Assembly (NCBI GenBank): GCA_946480685.1
Contig: CAMLLI010000093.1
Coordinates: 1-9,504, forward strand
Source: an uncultured Flammeovirgaceae bacterium
GTDB taxonomy: Bacteria; Bacteroidota; Bacteroidia; Cytophagales; Cyclobacteriaceae
Direction: 5' to 3'
DNA: 9,504 nt
In this document: positions 7,022 to 9,504 of the stretch, piece by piece
Position numbering within the stretch: the first letter of the stretch is position 1
Layout: each line of letters opens with the position of its first letter
Position numbers and translations under genes: made by a program
The notes under the pieces: generated by a model
Databases searched by the model: none
What the model was told of the DNA's origin: nothing
What the model saw: the letters and a program-made list of their open reading frames with translations, nothing else

Positions 7022-7369
7022 TTATAGAAATCCTAGTTCAAGTTTCGCAGCTTCACTCATCATGTCCTGCGAGTAGGGTGGATCAAAGGTAATCTCGACT
7101 TTCACATCGTTGATGCCTTCAATGGCTTTTATTTTTTGCTCGACTTCTCCTGGAATCACTTCAGCGGAAGGGCACGAAGGCGAAGTAAGCGTCATCTGGA
7201 TGTATACATTGTTCACCGGGTAGATGTTGATCTCGTAAATCAGGCCTAACTCGTATACATCTACCGGAATTTCAGGATCGTAAACCGTTTTAATGGCTTG
7301 TATCACTTTATCCCGAAGCTCGGGAATTGTGGTTTGCGATACGTTCAGATTTTCAACCTGCTCACTCAT
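7022..7369 (-). CDS. sufT: SufT-type Fe-S assembly factor (MIP18/DUF59 family)
   Basis: This 115-residue cytoplasmic protein of the DUF59/MIP18 family is related to PaaD and the eukaryotic CIA factor, and helps deliver Fe-S clusters to target proteins. The hallmark DPEIPVDVYELGLIY lies at 31-45. The TSPSCPSAE segment (62-70) carries the conserved Cys66, and the C-terminal EITFDPPYS (92-100) matches the family. Its ATG overlaps the sufE stop as ATGA (7366-7369), which implies translational coupling. Position after sufE and before a bacilliredoxin is the arrangement I know from Bacteroidota SUF operons. The assignment to SufT, as opposed to other DUF59 proteins, rests on this context. Confidence 0.9.
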   Translation of the reverse strand: MSEQVENLNVSQTTIPELRDKVIQAIKTVYDPEIPVDVYELGLIYEINIYPVNNVYIQMTLTSPSCPSAEVIPGEVEQKIKAIEGINDVKVEITFDPPYSQDMMSEAAKLELGFL

Positions 7370-7800
7370 GACTTAACTTCCATTTTGGTTTTAAAAGCAA
7401 GCGCATACAATTTCATTTGTTTGATCATGGCTGCAAAACCATTCGAACGCTGCGTGCCGATGAATCGTTCCATTCCGATCTTGTTCATAAAGTAAAGATC
7501 GGCATTCAGAATCGCATCCGGTGTCTGGCCGTTAAAGATACGCACCAGCAGACTTACCAATCCTTTTGTTATCGCGGTGTTGCTGTCGGCTGTAAAGTAT
7601 AGCTTGTTGTCTTCCAGTTTGCCGGTTAACCATACTTTCGACTGACATCCCTTTACAACGTTATCTTCTGTTTTATCATTTTCAGGCATCACAGGTAATT
7701 TCTGGCCCAGCTCCATAATGTAGAAGACCGTCATTTCCATGTCACCATCCAGCAGCGAAAACTCACTTATGATCTCGTCTTGTATCTGATTGATCGTCAT
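7366..7800 (-). CDS. sufE: SufE cysteine desulfuration protein
   Basis: This 144-residue sulfur acceptor stimulates SufS and carries its persulfide to the SufBCD scaffold. The active-site cysteine is Cys52 in VVKGCQSKVWL (48-58), the conserved SufE motif. LGQKLP (31-36) and the NSNTAITKGL-like segment (here DSNTAITKGLVSLLV) are further family features. The length is close to E. coli SufE (138). The start ATG at 7800-7798 lies three bases after the sufS stop, and the 3' end overlaps sufT by four bases, so sufS, sufE and sufT are evidently translated from one message. There are no odd features. Confidence 0.95.
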   Translation of the reverse strand: MTINQIQDEIISEFSLLDGDMEMTVFYIMELGQKLPVMPENDKTEDNVVKGCQSKVWLTGKLEDNKLYFTADSNTAITKGLVSLLVRIFNGQTPDAILNADLYFMNKIGMERFIGTQRSNGFAAMIKQMKLYALAFKTKMEVKS

Positions 7801-7803
7801 CGT

Positions 7804-9051
7804 TTACTTCATGAAGTTAATAACACGCTCGAGTCCTTCCACGAGCTGATCAACTTCTTTCTTTGTATTATAAACCGCAAAAGAAGCCCTTACAGTTCCT
7901 TCAATGCCGTAGCACGTCATAAGAGGTTGTGTGCAATGGTGTCCGGTGCGAACCGCGATACCACGTGCATCCAGCATCTGGCCTATATCGAAGTGGTGAA
8001 TGCCTTCAACCGTGAAAGCTAAAACACCAACTTTGTTTTTGGCAGTACCGACAAGCTTCACCGATTTCAGTTTTGAAACGCGCTCGGTAGCGTAGGTTAA
8101 CAGCTCATGTTCGTGCGCTGCTATATTTTCCTTGCCGAGTTCGTTTATAAAATCGAAAGCATATTTATAGGCAACTACATCGGCAATGTTTGGCGTGCCG
8201 GCTTCGAATTTATAGGGAAGATCGTTGTAGGTAGTTTTCTCGAAAGTAACTTCCTTGATCATCTCACCGCCACCGTGATAGGGCGGCATCTTTTCAAGTA
8301 TATCTTTTTTGCCGTACAGTATACCCGTACCGGTAGGGCCATACATTTTGTGCGCAGAGAGGCAGTAGAAATCACAATCCATATCCTGCACATCAATCTC
8401 TATGTGAGCACCGGCTTGCGCACCGTCAATCAAAACAACAGCACCAACTTCATGCGCCAGCTTGATCACTTCCTTTACAGGATTGATCGTTCCTAAACTG
8501 TTTGAAGCATGGTTGATCGATACAATTTTGGTTTTACCGGAGAGTATCTTTTTGAAAGTATCCAGATCAAGTTCTCCTTCCGGAGTTACAGGAATTACCT
8601 GCAGCGTTGCCTTTTTCTCTTCGCATACAAACTGCCACGGCACAATGTTGGAGTGATGCTCAAGTCCGGAAATGATAATTTCATCACCTTCTTTTATAAA
8701 AGCTCTTCCGTACGAAGAAGCAACCAGGTTTATACCTTCCGTTACACCTCTTGTAAAGATGATCTCCTGCTCAGACTTTGCATTGATAAAACGCTGCGCT
8801 GTATGACGAGTTTCTTCGTATGCTTTCGTAGCCTTCTCTGCCAGCGTATGAATACCGCGATGTATATTGGCATTGTAGCCTTTGTAATAATCTATCAACG
8901 CATCAATTACTACCAATGGCTTCTGTGACGTTGCAGCGTTGTCAAGATATACTAAATCGCGACCGTTAACCTGTTGGTGAAGGATCGGAAATTGTTTTCG
9001 GATCGATTCGATATCAAGTTTACCGGCTATAGCAGGAGAGGAGGAAACCAT
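7804..9051 (-). CDS. sufS: SufS class II cysteine desulfurase
   Basis: This 415-residue PLP enzyme converts L-cysteine to L-alanine, leaving a persulfide that SufE accepts for Fe-S cluster building. The Schiff-base lysine is Lys235 in SAHKMYGPTG, and Asp209-Gly-Ala-Gln contacts the cofactor ring. The catalytic Cys373 lies in RTGHHCTQPLM, the group II signature with a short active-site loop, followed by the conserved VRAS (387-390). N-terminal YLDNAATSQKP (35-45) and YNANIHRGIHTL (59-70) are also diagnostic. The length is usual for SufS (about 405-415). The ATG at 9051-9049 is two bases after the sufD stop codon, and sufE follows after three bases. A selenocysteine lyase activity is possible in this family, but the SUF context makes desulfurase the main role. 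Confidence 0.97.
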   Translation of the reverse strand: MVSSSPAIAGKLDIESIRKQFPILHQQVNGRDLVYLDNAATSQKPLVVIDALIDYYKGYNANIHRGIHTLAEKATKAYEETRHTAQRFINAKSEQEIIFTRGVTEGINLVASSYGRAFIKEGDEIIISGLEHHSNIVPWQFVCEEKKATLQVIPVTPEGELDLDTFKKILSGKTKIVSINHASNSLGTINPVKEVIKLAHEVGAVVLIDGAQAGAHIEIDVQDMDCDFYCLSAHKMYGPTGTGILYGKKDILEKMPPYHGGGEMIKEVTFEKTTYNDLPYKFEAGTPNIADVVAYKYAFDFINELGKENIAAHEHELLTYATERVSKLKSVKLVGTAKNKVGVLAFTVEGIHHFDIGQMLDARGIAVRTGHHCTQPLMTCYGIEGTVRASFAVYNTKKEVDQLVEGLERVINFMK

Positions 9052-9053
9052 AC

Positions 9054-9504
9054 CTAAAAGTTTTTGTGTAACCTTTCGCTGATTACGTTGTCGAGATATT
9101 CTTTGATCACAGGGTGCTTCACATTGTCCAGTACTTCACCTGCGAAAGCATAAAGCATCATGGCCTGTGCCGTTTCTTTGCTGATACCGCGTGCCTGCAG
9201 ATAGAAGAGAGCTTCTTCATCCAGCTGGCCCGTTGTACAACCGTGCGAACATTTTACATCATCTGCCCAGATCTCGAGCTGCGGTTTTGTATTCACCGTA
9301 GCTTTGTCCGTGAGCAGTATATTTCGGTTTGCCTGGAAGGCGTTTGTTTTCTGTGCATTCGGGCGAACGTAGATCTTACCGTTGAACACGCCTTTGGAGC
9401 TGCCGTCCATTATACCTTTATACATTTCATTGCTGAATGAATTCGGCTTCCGGTGATCTACAACGGTATGGTTATCCGCCAGTGTATCGTTCGCTACGAG
9501 ATAT
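9054..9504 (-). CDS. sufD: SufD, Fe-S scaffold subunit (C-terminal part, cut by window edge)
   Basis: Only the last 149 codons are present: the frame stays open to the right-hand edge (9504), so the Met at 9425-9423 is internal. SufD pairs with SufB and the ATPase SufC to form the scaffold on which clusters are assembled. The visible part has NHTVVDHRKP, then the beta-helix stretch MYKGIMDGSSKGVFNGKI, the WADDVKCSHGCTTGQLDEE motif (Cys and His of the KCSHG signature, with a second Cys three residues on), and the helical end ALFYLQARGISKETAQAMM. These match SufD (the SufBD family), and the position directly before sufS supports SufD over SufB. The full protein would be expected to be about 430-450 residues, with sufC and sufB probably upstream outside the window. 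Confidence 0.93.
   Translation of the reverse strand, partial: YLVANDTLADNHTVVDHRKPNSFSNEMYKGIMDGSSKGVFNGKIYVRPNAQKTNAFQANRNILLTDKATVNTKPQLEIWADDVKCSHGCTTGQLDEEALFYLQARGISKETAQAMMLYAFAGEVLDNVKHPVIKEYLDNVISERLHKNF

Noticed and set aside
9114..9440. Open frame of 108 codons on the plus strand opposite sufD
   Set aside because: The minus strand here encodes the conserved SufD C-terminus; the plus-strand frame has no family features.
1..9504. Mobile elements, CRISPR arrays, defence systems or phage genes
   Set aside because: No terminal inverted repeats, transposase or integrase motifs, or spaced direct repeats were seen; all long frames are explained by housekeeping-type genes.

Overview
This 9.5 kb window looks like ordinary chromosome from a member of the Bacteroidota, most likely a Cytophagales-type bacterium. 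The assignment is by inference. The supporting signs are moderate GC with little Shine-Dalgarno signal, promoter-like sequences of the TTG / TAnnTTTG type, a SUF operon in the order sufD-sufS-sufE-sufT followed by a bacilliredoxin, and a large secreted M16 peptidase with an AQ-type signal cleavage site. There is no sign of a phage, transposon, CRISPR array, rRNA or tRNA. Every sizeable gap between genes is under 150 bp.

Left part (1-3540): a 65-residue putative secreted peptide runs leftward from a TTG start. Diverging from it across 122 bp is a rightward run of three closely spaced genes. These are a CysH-type reductase of the [4Fe-4S] (APS reductase-like) class with a GTG start, an extended short-chain dehydrogenase/NDP-sugar epimerase, and a CPA1 Na+/H+ antiporter. 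The gaps of 15 and 34 bp would allow co-transcription, but no single pathway obviously links the three.

Centre (3541-6568): a 129-bp gap with a weak promoter candidate precedes a 946-residue two-domain M16 zinc metallopeptidase with a signal peptide. Its first half carries the HxxEH zinc site and its second half has lost it. A hairpin spans its stop codon, and a strong bidirectional terminator then separates it from the converging operon.

Right part (6569-9504, minus strand): this is the 3' half of a SUF iron-sulfur cluster assembly operon. In transcription order it holds sufD (3' end only), sufS, sufE, sufT (DUF59/MIP18 family) and a BrxA/BrxB bacilliredoxin. SufS and SufE take sulfur from cysteine, SufD belongs to the SufBCD scaffold, SufT aids cluster delivery, and the bacilliredoxin is expected to reverse thiol modification of proteins. 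sufD to sufT are packed within 3 bp or overlap. CysH reduces activated sulfate on the way to cysteine and itself needs a [4Fe-4S] cluster, so the two ends of the window meet in sulfur metabolism, though they need not be co-regulated.

I found no convincing undescribed system. The items most worth a second look are the unknown secreted peptide, the five-codon ORF overlapping the cysH start, the bacilliredoxin placed in the SUF operon, and the hairpin over the M16 stop codon.
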